The notes beneath the pieces are model-generated. The model saw nothing but the letters and a program-made list of their open reading frames with translations, had not been told where the DNA came from and did not search any database. Shown here piece after piece: positions 1 to 9,000 of a stretch of 25,899 nucleotides of DNA; the first letter of the stretch is position 1, and the number at the start of each line of letters is the position of its first letter. This DNA is from UBA4132 sp037133675 (GTDB lineage: Bacteria; Pseudomonadota; Gammaproteobacteria; Methylococcales; Methylomonadaceae): contig JBAXNR010000065.1 in NCBI GenBank assembly GCA_037133675.1, positions 1 through 25,899 on the forward strand. Reading direction: 5' to 3'. The translations under genes were made by a program, and so were the position numbers.

Positions 1-446
1 TGAGCTTTTCAAACAGTGCTTTTAATGATCATTTTATTGGCGGTTAGCTATATGTAGATTTTGTCAGTGATTTTAGGAGCTATCCTTGTTCATCTTATTG
101 TGCCATTTTAGAGTAGCGTAAGTTCACAATAAAAAGTCGGCGTGTATTTAAGAGTCGCCGTCATTCCAGCATGGATGCTGGAATCCAGTCACAAGGATGT
201 GATTGAGTATGCCATCCTTGGCGACTGGATTGCGGCATCCCTGCCGCAATGACGTTTTTTATACATCCGAATTTATTACTATGAACTTAACAGCCGCGTT
301 GAGACTGAGAAAGTGTTGATATGATTTGTTCATGTTGCGGTTTTTGAGCGGTATCATCGTCAGTTTGATGACAGCATTGGCTTGAGTCTGGTGAGCAGTT
401 TTAAAACTCAGCGGTCTTTAAGACAACTAATCAACTTCAAAATATT
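1..446. other. Intergenic region with a palindromic repeat and a possible gene remnant
   Basis: No convincing complete gene is visible in this stretch. The main structure is the hairpin repeat described separately at 131-260. On the plus strand a frame is open from 325 and ends in a TGA at 448-450 that overlaps the ATG of the next gene (ATGA). It has no good start codon and I do not recognise the encoded 41 residues, so it may be the tail of a decayed gene. At 3-47 another short frame runs in from the left edge and stops at TAG; it could be the end of a gene outside the window, but nothing confirms this. Confidence 0.5.
131..260. repeat. Dispersed palindromic repeat, full copy
   Basis: Two 31-base arms (160-190 and 223-253) form an imperfect inverted repeat, and a second nested pair (AAGGATG near 193-199, CATCCTT near 213-219) extends it. 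The left arm is itself a small hairpin: ATTCCAGCA, then TGCTGGAAT. The element is preceded by AAAAAGTCGGCG at 131-142. The same lead-in and left arm recur at 16430-16497, which shows this is a dispersed family. The type of sequence (GTCATTCC...GGATGCTGGAATCC) is common between genes in proteobacteria. No coding capacity is seen. Confidence 0.8.
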
Positions 447-791
447 ATGATAGATAATTACCAAGCCACGATGGCTTTAATCAAAGAGATGGAAAGTGCT
501 TTGCCGATTGCGGCAAATCCTACCAAGCGTTTAGTTATTTCTTTGAAAGAAAAATATAACAAAATGAAGCCCGATGAGAATTTAAAAATTGTCAAAATTA
601 TATATATGGGCGATGAAGGCGGCATTTGTTGTCAAGTTGAATCCACTGCTATGAAAGATCAAAACTTAGTGGTGTCGTTAACGCATTTAACCTTGAAAAG
701 TTCACATCCTTTGTATAAGCAAGTTAAGGCGTATCAAGTAGCAAGAATAAGGCGGTTAGCAGAACAAAATTCATCTCAATTCAAGGCGTAG
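447..791 (+). CDS. Small protein of unknown function (114 aa)
   Basis: I do not recognise this protein. It is a soluble, mixed alpha/beta-looking 114-residue product with no signal peptide and no membrane segment. It has a central hydrophobic stretch (KIVKIIYMGDEGGICCQV, about residues 47-64) containing a Cys-Cys pair, and a basic, helical C-terminus. There is no clear Shine-Dalgarno sequence before the ATG, but the ATG overlaps a TGA of an upstream open frame, so translation might once have been coupled. It stands alone on the plus strand, convergent with the lipoprotein operon, and ends just before the hairpin at 799-881. Codon use looks ordinary. It is probably real, but the function is unknown. 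Confidence 0.6.
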   Translation: MIDNYQATMALIKEMESALPIAANPTKRLVISLKEKYNKMKPDENLKIVKIIYMGDEGGICCQVESTAMKDQNLVVSLTHLTLKSSHPLYKQVKAYQVARIRRLAEQNSSQFKA

Positions 792-798
792 TGAGTGA

Positions 799-881
799 GT
801 AGGGTGGGCAAGCGTCTTTTTGCGTGCATCGCCGATTATGCCACGGCGTGGGCAAACGATAGAGCCGTTTGCCCACCCTAC
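799..881. repeat. Inverted repeat between convergent genes, possible two-way terminator
   Basis: Arms GTAGGGTGGGCAA (799-811) and TTGCCCACCCTAC (869-881) are perfect 13-base inverted copies. The interior contains a related CGTGGGCAAACG. The left arm and its flank (GTAGGGTGGGCAAGCGTC followed by a T run) recur inverted at 3481-3505, so this is a dispersed repeat. It lies between the stop codons of two convergent genes, where a folded transcript could end transcription from either side. The terminator role is inference. Confidence 0.65.
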
Positions 882-890
882 AGGACTCGG

Positions 891-2306
891 TTACTTTGAT
901 TTACGAATTATTTCACCTAAAAAGTGTCCCATTGCCTTGTCGTAGACATCACTGTGAGCACCACTGCTAGTACCTTGTAATTCACATTCAACGAAAGGAG
1001 TCGCATTGTAAACAGATACCTTAGTCTTATCTAGATCAGTAATAGGTTGCTCTGTTTCATTAGTACTAAATATAGGAGCAATAGCAAATTCATAGGCTTT
1101 TTTGTTTTCAGTAAGCTCTTCAATTCCCCCTTCTCCACCAATATAACCAGTTGTAAACGCATCAATCATTCCAGTTGCCTTGTCCTTAGTTGATGTTGTT
1201 ATTACAACTGTGGCAGGGTCTTTGTATTTAGAGTTATATGGATGCTCCGCGCCTCTATCTTTAGAAAATCGACCTGTTGGAAAAGCAGCCTGTAAGCCAA
1301 TTAAAGTAACAGGAAGGTTGTCAGATGCACGCGGCTCTCTAACAATAATATTGCGTACATAATGAGAACCCAAAACAATCCTTGATCCAAAGCTGTGTCC
1401 AATAGCAACAAGCTGTGTATCAGAATCTAATGCAATGGGTTTTAAAATATCATTAAGCAGATAATTAGCCCAAGTAAAGCCAATTTCATCCGCATCATTT
1501 CCCTTGTTTCCAAAACTAAAAACTTCACTCCACCCCCATTCGGATTCCCAAGAAATTCCGACAAAGATGGGTCGAAAGTCCCCCTTGCCTTTAAAATCCT
1601 CGGCAAGCCGATCCATCCAAGCCTTAAAATCCCAATAAGATTCATACTCCTCAGTGTTCCAACCCGTTGCAAGTACAATAATATGCGTTGCCTTTCCACC
1701 ATTTTGATGCTGGACTGCTTCCTTGATTTCATCTCCTAAAAGCTTTAAACCCTCCCAACCTTCTTGTTTCCAACTTTCATCACTTTCTTTAATTTGGATA
1801 ATGTGTTTATGTTCACACCACGATGCAGATTTCTCAGTTTTTTTATACACATTGTATATAAAACATTCTTTCTGATTTTGGTTCAAATCAGTCCGCTTAG
1901 TTCTCAGTGCGTGCGTAAGTATCATTGTGTGACCATCATCCAGCACATTTTCAATGTCGTTTCTATCGTCTATCTGTAAATTAGTAATATCAAATTTTGG
2001 TTTAGTAACCTCTTTATAGAAATCTTTCGTCCTAGATCGCGGTTTTTCAATGCCCAATAAATACAAAGGATACTGTGTGGCATATAACTCTGGATTTAAA
2101 GCGGCATCGTGAAATATTGGTCTAGTACCAATTATTTCATCAATACCACTACTACCAGCCACTCGAACAACATTTTTTTTCGCTTGCAAAGCAGGCGAAT
2201 CTCCACAGCATTTTGGTAATTCAGCGCAGCCAGAAACCAAAACAATTGCTATAGATAAAGCAAGTGCATGGACTCCAAGTTGCAGTTTATTTTTTGATAT
2301 AAACAT
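891..2306 (-). CDS. Alpha/beta-hydrolase-fold lipoprotein (471 aa)
   Basis: This is a predicted membrane-anchored serine hydrolase of the cell envelope. The N-terminus is a lipoprotein signal with a lipobox ending LVSGC (Cys27), followed by a Cys-rich linker containing a CC pair. The nucleophile motif GHSFG (Ser305) sits after a hydrophobic strand, and an earlier strand IIVLATGWN carries the expected oxyanion-hole region. A histidine in the C-terminal segment (GAHSDVY) is a candidate catalytic base. The start was set at the ATG at 2304-2306 because GAGG lies about 10 bases upstream; a longer frame to 2351 lacks this and would bury the signal peptide. It is co-directional with the lipoprotein gene at 2376-3176, 69 bases apart, so probably one transcript with that gene first. 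The substrate is not predictable. Family: DUF900-like esterase or lipase, by pattern. Confidence 0.75.
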   Translation of the reverse strand: MFISKNKLQLGVHALALSIAIVLVSGCAELPKCCGDSPALQAKKNVVRVAGSSGIDEIIGTRPIFHDAALNPELYATQYPLYLLGIEKPRSRTKDFYKEVTKPKFDITNLQIDDRNDIENVLDDGHTMILTHALRTKRTDLNQNQKECFIYNVYKKTEKSASWCEHKHIIQIKESDESWKQEGWEGLKLLGDEIKEAVQHQNGGKATHIIVLATGWNTEEYESYWDFKAWMDRLAEDFKGKGDFRPIFVGISWESEWGWSEVFSFGNKGNDADEIGFTWANYLLNDILKPIALDSDTQLVAIGHSFGSRIVLGSHYVRNIIVREPRASDNLPVTLIGLQAAFPTGRFSKDRGAEHPYNSKYKDPATVVITTSTKDKATGMIDAFTTGYIGGEGGIEELTENKKAYEFAIAPIFSTNETEQPITDLDKTKVSVYNATPFVECELQGTSSGAHSDVYDKAMGHFLGEIIRKSK

Positions 2307-2375
2307 TTTCTTTTCCTCATTTTGAATTAAAGCTGCCACACAGACAGCCAAGAAGTTATCTGTCCAATGGACAGG

Positions 2376-3176
2376 TTATTTACAACGTGAAGTTAAAGCA
2401 TTTATTTTGGTCTCTGCCTCATCGATTTTATATTTTTCCTTTAATCGTTTTCCCCCTTCATCCTTTAATGCCTTGATGTCAATATCTGGTTTTTTTAGCT
2501 GATTTTGGACAAAGTTCAAATCCTCCTGTGTTATATCTACCCCATTGGAATGTGCGTACACAATGAGAGCTAAACGAAAACTTTGGTTATCGAGTAGAGT
2601 AAGAAAGGTAGCTTTTACTAATTCTGAACTAGGGTCGTGGTAGAGGTCGTTAAGTAGATTATGGAGTGTATCTTTATCTGAGCAAAGATGTTTCCCCAAA
2701 ATAGCTTCTATACACTGGTTAATATTTTCAGGCTGAGTTTTTGATTTTAAGTCTTTAATTTTATTCTGAATTATCGCTCCACTTTGTGGTAACGTTTGCG
2801 CAAAATCAGGAATTATTGATATTGTTAAGATAATGAGGTTTCGAATATCTGAGCGAAACTGTCCACTATAGAGTAAATCAGCCGCCTGTTTGATTTGTTC
2901 AGGAGTGAGACCAGTTTTTTGCTCTATCGCTTCGGTCTTTACTTTGGAGAAAATGTCATTAGAGTTAAGTTTTTTATCCTCGACATTGTTACAAGTAATA
3001 TTAGGTGAAATAGGATATTTTTTTGGAGTTCTGTCCTCGGCATTATTTTTATTACCTATTGCCATTAGAACAAGTTGGGATGTCGCAGGCATCGGAATAA
3101 TATCCGAATTATCTGGAATAGTGGAACATCCAGCGACCACTACAAACAGTGCAGATAAACATAAAGTTTTGTTCAT
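2376..3176 (-). CDS. Unknown lipoprotein (266 aa), first gene of a two-lipoprotein operon
   Basis: A short signal peptide ends in the lipobox VVAGC (Cys17), so the mature protein is anchored by lipid. The rest is mainly helical and polar, with one hydrophobic helix (IRNLIILTISIIPDF, about residues 112-126) and a lysine-rich C-terminus. I recognise no catalytic motif. The start is well supported by GAGGTG six bases before the ATG. The gene precedes the hydrolase lipoprotein on the same strand, and the two probably work at the same membrane face. A partner, inhibitor or chaperone role for the hydrolase is possible but is only inferred from adjacency. Confidence 0.65.
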   Translation of the reverse strand: MNKTLCLSALFVVVAGCSTIPDNSDIIPMPATSQLVLMAIGNKNNAEDRTPKKYPISPNITCNNVEDKKLNSNDIFSKVKTEAIEQKTGLTPEQIKQAADLLYSGQFRSDIRNLIILTISIIPDFAQTLPQSGAIIQNKIKDLKSKTQPENINQCIEAILGKHLCSDKDTLHNLLNDLYHDPSSELVKATFLTLLDNQSFRLALIVYAHSNGVDITQEDLNFVQNQLKKPDIDIKALKDEGGKRLKEKYKIDEAETKINALTSRCK

Positions 3177-3316
3177 GATTCACCTCATTGTATTTGGATA
3201 AGAATAGTTTAAATAGGCTAGTTAAATACCATTTAAATTTTAATCTTATACTCGCTAAATTGGTGCAATACAAGTCTATATCATCTTATTTATGTTACCT
3301 ACTCATCGAGGAAAAT

Positions 3317-3556
3317 ATGCAAACTAAACAACACTGGCTGGGTCTTATTTTAGGGGCTGCGGTAGGTGATTCTTTGGGTTTGGTTGCCGAAGGGATTTCT
3401 CGCCGCCGTAATGCCAAACTATTTCATTCACACTGGCGACAGCGGTTTTTTCTGCGTTGGGGAATGTGCAGAATTGGCATAAAAAAAGACGCTTGCCCAC
3501 CCTACAAATTGGATTGTTGCAGCCATGCCCAAACCCCGTTTCAAACTAGCCCATAA
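3317..3556 (+). pseudogene. ADP-ribosylglycohydrolase (DraG-like), N-terminal remnant
   Basis: The first 50 residues match the start of ADP-ribosylglycohydrolases: the GLILGAAVGDSLGL block with its metal-proximal aspartate, the EGISRRR segment, and a HWRQRFF stretch. These enzymes remove ADP-ribose from proteins or small molecules and are usually near 300 residues long. Here the homology stops near 3466, just where the family would show its SDDTE metal-binding motif. The remaining frame reads through a dispersed repeat (3481-3505) into the pbpC start. The ATG at 3317 has GAGG six bases upstream, so the start is original. More than 80% of the gene is missing, including most metal ligands, so it cannot be active. 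Confidence 0.7.
3481..3505 (-). repeat. Half copy of the GTAGGGTGGGCAAGCG repeat
   Basis: Read on the minus strand, this matches the left arm and T-run of the repeat at 799-822 over about 23 bases. It lies at the break point of the ADP-ribosylglycohydrolase remnant, shortly upstream of pbpC. Confidence 0.75.
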
Positions 3557-5843
3557 ACTAATCATCGTTATCACTTTGTTGTTGATGGGCGGTATTGTTT
3601 ATTTGCATTACAGTCCTAAGCCGCCGTTATCGAATTATTACACCAGCTCAACGGCGATTTATGCGCGTCGTGGTGAATTATTGCGTTTAACTTTGGCTAA
3701 AGATCAGCAGTATCGGGTTTGGACAGATTTGGAAGACATTCCTAAAAATATCCAGCAAGCGACCTTGTTGTATGAAGACCGCTGGTTTTATCAGCACTTG
3801 GGCATTAATCCGTTGGCGTTGTTGCGCTCGGTGTGGATGACTTACGGTAAGGATGCGCGGCAGGGTGCGTCTACCATTACTATGCAGGTAGCGCGGCAGT
3901 TGTATGGGATTAATAGTCGTTCGGTAAGCGGTAAATTGTGGCAGATTGCGGCGGCGTTTTGGTTGGAATTGCGCTATTCAAAGCATGATTTATTGGAAGC
4001 GTATTTGAATATCGCACCTTACAGCGGCAATATTTCAGGCGTACCTGCGGCGAGTTTGATTTTTTTTCATAAACCAATTTCGCAACTGAGTTTAACGGAA
4101 GCCTTGACGCTGGCGGTGATTCCACAAAATCCTGTGCGCCGTGCGCCTAATCGTCAACTCCCATCCGCGCTACTGAAAGCAAGGCAACGGCTTTGGCAAC
4201 ATTGGTTACAGGAATATCCACAAGATCAACGCTACGAGGCGGATTTTGCTTTGCCGATGCTGGTGAATGCCAGAGCGGATAAACCATTTCTCGCGCCACA
4301 TTTAACGAATTGGCTGTTACAACATTATCCCGACGATAAAACGATTAAAAGCAGTATTGATCTGCCTGTACAAAAAACCATTAAACAACTGGTCGATAAT
4401 TATGTACAACAAAATCGTTCCGCTGGTATACGCAACGCGGCGGTGTTGTTATTAGATGCTAATTCCATGCAGGTTAACGCGCTGGTAGGTTCGGCTAATT
4501 TTTGGGATAAAAAGATTTTGGGGCAAGTGAATGGCGTGTTTGCCAAGCGTTCACCAGGATCAACGCTGAAACCATTTGCTTATGCGTTGGCATTGGATCA
4601 AGGATTGATTCATCCGCGTACCGTGTTAGCTGATACGCCAACGTCATTTGGTGCGTTTAATCCTGAAAATTTTGATGGGCGTTTTGTGGGTCCTATCACA
4701 GCACAAGATGCGTTAGTGCGCTCGCGTAATATTCCCGCGCTAAATATTGCCGCAAAATTATCCAAGCCCAGTTTATACGGTTTTCTTAAGCAATCTGGCG
4801 TTTCAAATATGGATACCGAAGAACATTACGGGCTATCAATCACGCTAGGCGGCGCGGAAGTGACGATGGAGGAATTGGCAAAGCTATACGCGATGCTGGC
4901 AAATCGGGGCGAATTGCATTCGGTGAAATATCGCCTTGATGCTAAAGAACAGCCAGAAGCGTCTGTGTCATTGCTTAGCGATGCGGCGGCGTTTATTACC
5001 CTAGATATGCTCACTTACAATATTCGCCCTGATTCTAAACGCCGTGCTAAACCTAAAGTGGCGTGGAAAACGGGGACATCATGGGGATTTAAAGATGCGT
5101 GGGCAGTGGGTGTAGTCGGTAATGAAGTGTTAGTGGTATGGGTGGGAAATTTTGATAATGCGGGTAATACCTCATTTATCGGTATTCAATCCGCCGCGCC
5201 GTTATTTTTTAACATTATCGATAGTTTGCGTACTCAACATTTGCTTAACGGTTTGGATAACGAACCTGCTATACCGCCTGCCAATGTGCGCGAAATTGAT
5301 GTGTGTGCAGCCAGTGGCGATTTACCCAATGAAGATTGTCCCGCATTGGCAAAAACATGGTTTATTCCAACCAAATCACCGATTAAAACCAGCACACTAC
5401 ACCGAGCGGTATATTTTGATAACGACACGGGCGCGGTGGTGTGTAAAGACCATGCCAATAGTCACAAAGAAGTGTATGAATTTTGGTCTAGCGAAATGCA
5501 CCGTTTATTTGTTGAAGCAGGAATGCCGCGCCGTCAAGCTCCTGTGTTGCCTAGCTGTTACGATACGCTTGCCAATAATGCAGAAATCCCCGAAATTGTG
5601 TCGCCGTCTATGGCAGGAACTTACACGCTACGCATGGCAAAACCGACGACCATTGGCTTACGCGCCAATAGTAGCCGCAGCAAAGATATTTTTTGGTTTG
5701 CCAATAAAAGTTATGTCGGTAAATCCAATGCCTCAGAGACTTTTTCTTGGTTGCCAAGCTATGCAGGAACGTATTTGATTCGGGCGGTGGATAGTGTGGG
5801 CAATGCTGATTCGCGGCAAATCACGGTGGAGTTTTTGCCGTAG
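3525..5843 (+). CDS. pbpC: Penicillin-binding protein 1C, peptidoglycan glycosyltransferase/transpeptidase
   Basis: This is a class A penicillin-binding protein of the PbpC type, anchored in the inner membrane and acting on lipid II in the periplasm. One membrane helix spans residues 11-27. The GT51 glycosyltransferase domain (about 45-225) has the catalytic glutamate in YEDRWFYQH (Glu84) and the QGASTITMQ motif. The transpeptidase domain (about 290-560) has all three motifs: STLK with Ser346 and Lys349, SRN at 400-402, and KTG at 515-517. A C-terminal BiPBP_C beta domain covers about 685-770. The length of 772 is normal and nothing is missing. The start at 3525 overlaps the dead upstream frame and has only a weak ribosome site, so expression may have been altered by the repeat insertion. 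The usual neighbour yfhM (alpha-2-macroglobulin-like) is not here. Confidence 0.95.
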   Translation: MPKPRFKLAHKLIIVITLLLMGGIVYLHYSPKPPLSNYYTSSTAIYARRGELLRLTLAKDQQYRVWTDLEDIPKNIQQATLLYEDRWFYQHLGINPLALLRSVWMTYGKDARQGASTITMQVARQLYGINSRSVSGKLWQIAAAFWLELRYSKHDLLEAYLNIAPYSGNISGVPAASLIFFHKPISQLSLTEALTLAVIPQNPVRRAPNRQLPSALLKARQRLWQHWLQEYPQDQRYEADFALPMLVNARADKPFLAPHLTNWLLQHYPDDKTIKSSIDLPVQKTIKQLVDNYVQQNRSAGIRNAAVLLLDANSMQVNALVGSANFWDKKILGQVNGVFAKRSPGSTLKPFAYALALDQGLIHPRTVLADTPTSFGAFNPENFDGRFVGPITAQDALVRSRNIPALNIAAKLSKPSLYGFLKQSGVSNMDTEEHYGLSITLGGAEVTMEELAKLYAMLANRGELHSVKYRLDAKEQPEASVSLLSDAAAFITLDMLTYNIRPDSKRRAKPKVAWKTGTSWGFKDAWAVGVVGNEVLVVWVGNFDNAGNTSFIGIQSAAPLFFNIIDSLRTQHLLNGLDNEPAIPPANVREIDVCAASGDLPNEDCPALAKTWFIPTKSPIKTSTLHRAVYFDNDTGAVVCKDHANSHKEVYEFWSSEMHRLFVEAGMPRRQAPVLPSCYDTLANNAEIPEIVSPSMAGTYTLRMAKPTTIGLRANSSRSKDIFWFANKSYVGKSNASETFSWLPSYAGTYLIRAVDSVGNADSRQITVEFLP

Positions 5844-5887
5844 AGAGGAATGCAAGCTCTGCTTGCAAAGCCTGACCTCCAAAACCA

Positions 5888-6060
5888 TAGGTATCTACAC
5901 ACAATTCAGTACAATAAAAACAATGGCTTATAAAAACGCCAAACTCCCTCTCCTGTTGGAGAGGGTTGGGGTGAGGAGAATAAAATCAAGTATTTACATT
6001 TCCCCTCATCCCAACCTTCTCCCTCTGGAGAAGGAGTAATAGCACTTGTGTAGATACCTA
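5888..6060. mobile_element. Small element with terminal inverted repeats (copy A)
   Basis: The ends are perfect 14-base inverted repeats, TAGGTATCTACACA (5888-5901) and its complement (6047-6060), extended to 18-19 bases with a few mismatches. Inside is a different inverted pair: a CCCTCTCC...GGAGAGGG-TTGGGGTGAGG block (5946-5976) facing CCCCTCATCCCAACC...GGAGAAGGAG (6002-6036). No open frame fits inside. The same terminal repeats bound a different interior at 22104-22287, so this resembles a non-autonomous MITE-like element or a nested hairpin module. It fills the gap between the convergent genes pbpC and mdtC and could also stop transcription from both sides. No clear target duplication is visible. 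Confidence 0.6.
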
Positions 6061-6071
6061 TGCTCCAGAAC

Positions 6072-9000
6072 TTATGACCATAAACGGCGACAAAAAGACT
6101 GAAAACGGTTCATATACAAATAAACCACTGGGGTAGTGTATAGAGTGAGCAATTGACTCACCATTAAGCCACCGACAATGGCTATACCTAAAGGTTGGCG
6201 CAATTCTGCACCGTAACCCGTGCCGAAAGCCAGTGGTAATGCGGCTAATAAAGCGGCAAAGGTGGTCATCATGATAGGACGAAAGCGCATCATACAAGCG
6301 GTGCGTATCGCTTCATGCCCTGTCATGCCACTGTTACGTTCTGCATTTACCGCAAAATCTATCATCATAATGGCATTTTTTTTCACGATACCGATGAGTA
6401 AAATCACGCCGATTAAGGCAATCAAACTGAATTCAGTTTTAAATGCCATTAACGCTAAAATTGCACCCACACCTGCGGAAGGTAGGGTAGATAATATGGT
6501 TAACGGATGAACAAAACTTTCGTACAAAATTCCCAGCACGATATAAATAGTCAGTAAGGCGGCAACGATTAACCACGGTTGACTATTTTGTGATTGTTGA
6601 AACGCTTTGGCTGAGCCTTGAAAACCACCATGTATAGACGAAGGGACGGCTAAATCACGCATGGTTTCTTCGATAACTTTGGTGGCTAAGGACAAGGATG
6701 CACCAGCTTTAAGATTAAAAGAGATTGTCGAAGTAGGAAACTGTCCTTGATGATTAACTGATAACGGCGTGTTAGTCATCGCATAACTGGCAAAGGTTGA
6801 TAACGGTACTTGCGCTCCATTTGGAAAAGTCGCACTAGGTGGTACACTGATATAAATATTTTTTAGCGTTTCGGCATTTTGCGCATATTCGGGTGCGGAC
6901 TCCATGACGACATGGTATTGATTGAGTGCGGTGTAAATGATGGATACTTGTCGCTGTCCAAACGCATCGTTCAAAGTGGAATTAATCAAAGTTTGACTCA
7001 CGCCTAAGCGTGTTGCTGCATCACGATCAATTTTCAGGGTAATTTGCTGCCCTTTATCTTGTTGATTGGTGTTGACATCTTCTAGTTCTGAACGTCGCTG
7101 CAAGGCTCGCATAATTTTGGGAGTCCATGTTCTTAGCTCTTCCAGATCATTGGCTTCAAGCGCGTATTCAAATAACGATGCCGAGCCACGCCCACCAACG
7201 CGCAGTTCTTGTGCGGGTTGAAGATAGAGTTTAGCTCCTGCAATTGCCGATGATTTAACGCGCAAGCGATCCAACAGTTGCTCAACATTGAGTCGTCGTT
7301 GTGCTAATGGCTTAAGAATGGCAAACATCTGTCCATTGTTACTAAGCCGTTGCCCACCGCCACCACCGCTACCCGTAAAACCAACCACATTTTCGACCTC
7401 AGAATCTTCGCTGAGCAGTTTCACAAAACTGGCTAATTTTTCTTGTAAGGCATGAGAGGACACACCTTGATCGGCTTGAATATTACCGCCTAAGCGTCCT
7501 GTATCTTGAGTAGGAAAAAAACCTTTCGGCACAATGATAAAAAGATAAATATTAAAACCGATGGTCGCCGCCAGTAATAACATCATCAATCGGCTATGGT
7601 TTAATGCCCAGTTTAAAGATCGTTGGTATGCCGTCGCTAAGCGATTAAAAAAGCGTTCACTAAAATGATAAATACTGCCATGTTGAATGTCAGCTTTTTT
7701 TAACCACAGTGCGCACAGCATGGGGGTAGTTGTTAGTGACAGCACCAGCGACACCAGCACAGCGACCGACAAGGTGACGGCAAATTCTTGAAACAATCGC
7801 CCCACCATGCCCCCCATAAAAAGAATGGGAATAAACACTGCAATCAGCGATAAACTCATGGTCAAGACCGTGAAAGCCACTTCTTTAACGCCTTTTAATG
7901 CCGCCACGCGGGGCGGCAGCCCTTGTTCTATGTAACGCGTTGTATTCTCTAATACCACAATAGCATCATCGACCACAAAACCTGTGGCAACAGTCAACGC
8001 CATCAACGACAGATTATCTAAGCTGTAATCTAATAGATACATAGCGGCAAACGTACCAATTAGCGACATCGGCACGGTGATAATCGGAATCATCGATGCC
8101 CGAAAATTTCGTAAAAATAAAAATACCACCAAAATAACCAGCACAACAGCAATCAATAAACTGATTCCAACTTCATGCAATGAGGCACGGATAGTGGTAG
8201 AGCGATCCATTGCCAGCGATAAATTCACCGCGTTGGGAATCGATGCTTGTAACTGTGGCAACAAGGCTTTAACTGCGTCAACAGTGGCAATAATATTTGC
8301 ACCTGATTGTTTGTTGAGAACTAGCACCACGGCTTTTTTACCATTAAGATAACCTGCACTGCGTAAGTCTTCCGACGAATCCAGCACACTACCTACATCC
8401 GATAAATGCACAGGCGCACCATTACGATAGGCAACAATGAGCGGTAAATAATCACTGGCTTGTTTGGCTTGATCGTTCACTGCAATTTGCCAATGCTGCG
8501 TATCGTTTTCTAACGTGCCTTTGGGACGATTGACATTGGTGTTGGTTAATGCAGTGCGAATATCGGCAAAACTAACGCCGTATTGTGCCAAGGCAAATGG
8601 ATTCAATTCCACACGCACCGCAGGCAACGAACTACCACCAATATTAACCTGACCGATACCATCAATCTGAGCTATTTTTTGTGCCAAGATAGTGGAGGCA
8701 ATATCGTATAACTGACCGCGTGATAGCGTGTCCGAAGTCAATGCCAAAATCATAATCGGCGCGTCACTGGGATTCATTTTGCGATAATTAGGACGATTGG
8801 GTAACGAAGTCGGCAATAAACTACTTGCTGCATTAATCGCAGCTTGCACATCCCGCGCAGCACCATCAATATCACGACTTAAATCAAATTGCAGGGTAAT
8901 ACTGGCAGAACCAAATGAACTGGTTGAAGTCATTTCTGTCACGCCAGAAATCCGTCCCAACGCACGTTCCAAGGGCGTGGCAACAGTAGCCGCCATCACC

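Noticed and set aside
131..260. CRISPR-like array
   Set aside because: The repeats are arms of one palindrome and do not form regularly spaced direct repeats with unique spacers.
2307..2351. A 15-residue N-terminal extension of the hydrolase lipoprotein
   Set aside because: The signal peptide and a good GAGG ribosome site both point to the ATG at 2304-2306.
5152..5778. A 208-codon open frame on the plus strand
   Set aside because: It lies inside pbpC in another frame, and the pbpC frame there carries the C-terminal part of a well-recognised protein; the alternative translation is Cys/Arg/Leu-rich and has no family character.
5946..6036. A Rho-independent terminator as the sole explanation for the inverted CTCCC/GGAG blocks
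   Set aside because: The blocks are separated hairpins without T-runs and are enclosed by terminal repeats shared with another locus, so a mobile repeat explains them better, though they may still stop transcription.
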